Source: Phycisphaerales bacterium UBA854
GTDB lineage: Bacteria > Planctomycetota > Phycisphaerae > Phycisphaerales > SM1A02
Length of the DNA: 7,513 nt
Reading direction: 5' to 3'
Assembly (NCBI GenBank): GCA_002295885.1
Contig: DBGM01000020.1
Location: forward strand, 1-7,513
Made by a program: the position numbers and the translations under genes. The notes under the pieces are model-generated. The model did no database searches and had not been told where the DNA came from. It saw nothing but the letters and a program-made list of their open reading frames with translations. Positions 7,163-7,513 of this stretch are shown piece by piece (the stretch's first letter is position 1; every line of letters begins with the position of its first letter).

Positions 7163-7280
7163 GACGCCCTGCAACGGGCCCAAAAACGATGATTTCCCGA
7201 TCTCGTTGTTTGATTCTTGATGTCTTCTGACGGGTCTAGGACACTAGGGGCGGATATCTGAGACTTGGGGAGAAGTCGTC
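7163..7280. other. Intergenic leader before the Cys-rich protein
   Basis: This 118-base spacer is visibly less GC-rich than its flanks. A 4-bp stem (GCCC 7166-7169, GGGC 7176-7179) after the cytochrome gene has no T-run, so no terminator is called. TTGATG (7217-7222) with GACACT (7240-7245), 17 bases apart, is a weak promoter candidate. CTAGG occurs twice (7236-7240 and 7244-7248). Confidence 0.35.
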
Positions 7281-7283
7281 TTG
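7267..7283 (+). promoter_or_regulatory. Ribosome binding site fixing a TTG start
   Basis: GGGGAG at 7267-7272 lies 8 bases before TTG 7281. The frame is closed upstream by TAG at 7245, and no ATG or GTG occurs in frame between that stop and the TTG, so this site decides the start. Confidence 0.65.
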
Positions 7284-7513
7284 ATCACACTACGCTCATC
7301 GGTATCGCATCTGTTCATCGTGCTTGTGGCCTGCCTCGCCTGCGCGAGCACCACACTCGCCCAGGGAGACCCGTGTCCGGATCCCTGCAATCCGGCCTGC
7401 CCCGACTACGACGAGTGCGAGTGCATCGGAGACCCCTGCGACCCTGCCTGCGGCGGCGATCCGTGCGATCCCGCCTGCGGCGGTGATCCGTGCGATCCGG
7501 CCTGCGGCGGCGA
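7281..7513 (+). CDS. Secreted Cys-rich repeat protein, N-terminal part
   Basis: A TTG start opens a frame that runs off the window end with 77 complete codons. The N-terminus MITLRSSVSHLFIVLVACLA has one Arg and a hydrophobic core. Signal peptidase I cleavage after TLA (residue 27) is likely, although LVAC at 15-18 could also serve as a lipobox. The mature part begins GDPCPDPCNPACPDYDECEC and then becomes a perfect 9-residue repeat, DPCDPACGG, three times before the window ends. Every third to fifth residue is Cys, suggesting a disulfide-tied or metal-binding extracellular segment. Family and full length are unknown. I recall similar Cys/Asp/Pro repeats in planctomycete secreted proteins but cannot name a domain. 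An ATG-only gene caller would miss this gene. Confidence 0.75.
   Translation, partial: MITLRSSVSHLFIVLVACLACASTTLAQGDPCPDPCNPACPDYDECECIGDPCDPACGGDPCDPACGGDPCDPACGG
7431..7511 (+). repeat. 27-bp tandem repeat encoding DPCDPACGG
   Basis: Three units at 7431-7457, 7458-7484 and 7485-7511, differing only at third codon positions and coding for identical peptides. The array continues past the window edge (GA at 7512-7513 begins a fourth Asp codon). A looser version (GDPCPDPCNPAC) precedes it. Confidence 0.9.

Noticed and set aside
5744..7183. 479-codon minus-strand frame
   Set aside because: Antisense to the whole cytochrome gene with its CxxCH motif. Long open antisense frames are expected at this GC content.
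7265..7486. 73-codon plus-strand frame starting MGRSRLDHTT
   Set aside because: Out of phase with the TTG-started Cys-rich protein, which has a signal peptide and a codon-consistent repeat. Arg-rich shadow.
7431..7513. CRISPR-like array
   Set aside because: Units are adjacent 27-base coding repeats without spacers, in frame with a signal-peptide protein.

Overview
The window is GC-rich bacterial chromosome, most likely from a planctomycete and probably from the Phycisphaerae side of the phylum. This placement is inferred from gene content: a class II ribonucleotide reductase with a Cys-rich tail, secreted proteins combining dockerin-like, YHYH and 'CC..WD..C' segments, LAGC-type lipoproteins, and a redoxin plus cytochrome c / copper-monooxygenase-like pair. 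No phylogenetic marker was tested.

Layout. (1) 1-1635 (+): C-terminal 544 residues of the B12-dependent ribonucleotide reductase NrdJ. A roughly 310-base structured gap follows, holding a possible 39-codon ORF and ending in a strong intrinsic terminator (1908-1945). (2) 1993-2382 (+): NuoA, complex I subunit A, standing alone and possibly leaderless. (3) 2383-2883: a 500-base stretch with no convincing gene but several GC-rich hairpins, ending in a perfect 12-bp stem and a likely promoter for (4) tRNA-Pro(UGG), 2884-2957. (5) 3002-3940 (-): an unrecognised lipoprotein, divergent from (6) a three-gene (+) cluster, 4176-7162. The cluster comprises a secreted YHYH-domain protein with an N-terminal dockerin-like segment and a 21-residue glycine run, a redoxin-fold lipoprotein, and a protein with a CxxCH cytochrome c domain followed by a monooxygenase-like (PHM-fold) region. 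(7) 7281 to the window end (+): the start of a secreted Cys-rich protein with a TTG start and a DPCDPACGG tandem repeat.

The most interesting part is the 4176-7162 cluster. Redoxin, cytochrome c and PHM-like modules are commonly found in one polypeptide in Acidobacteria and Planctomycetes. Here they are split into two genes overlapping by one base, with a YHYH protein 15 bases upstream. The residues expected to bind copper in the PHM-like region appear to be replaced. The three proteins all carry export signals of some kind, so they plausibly act together at the cell surface or in the periplasm, probably in redox or metal chemistry. The actual substrate cannot be read from the sequence.
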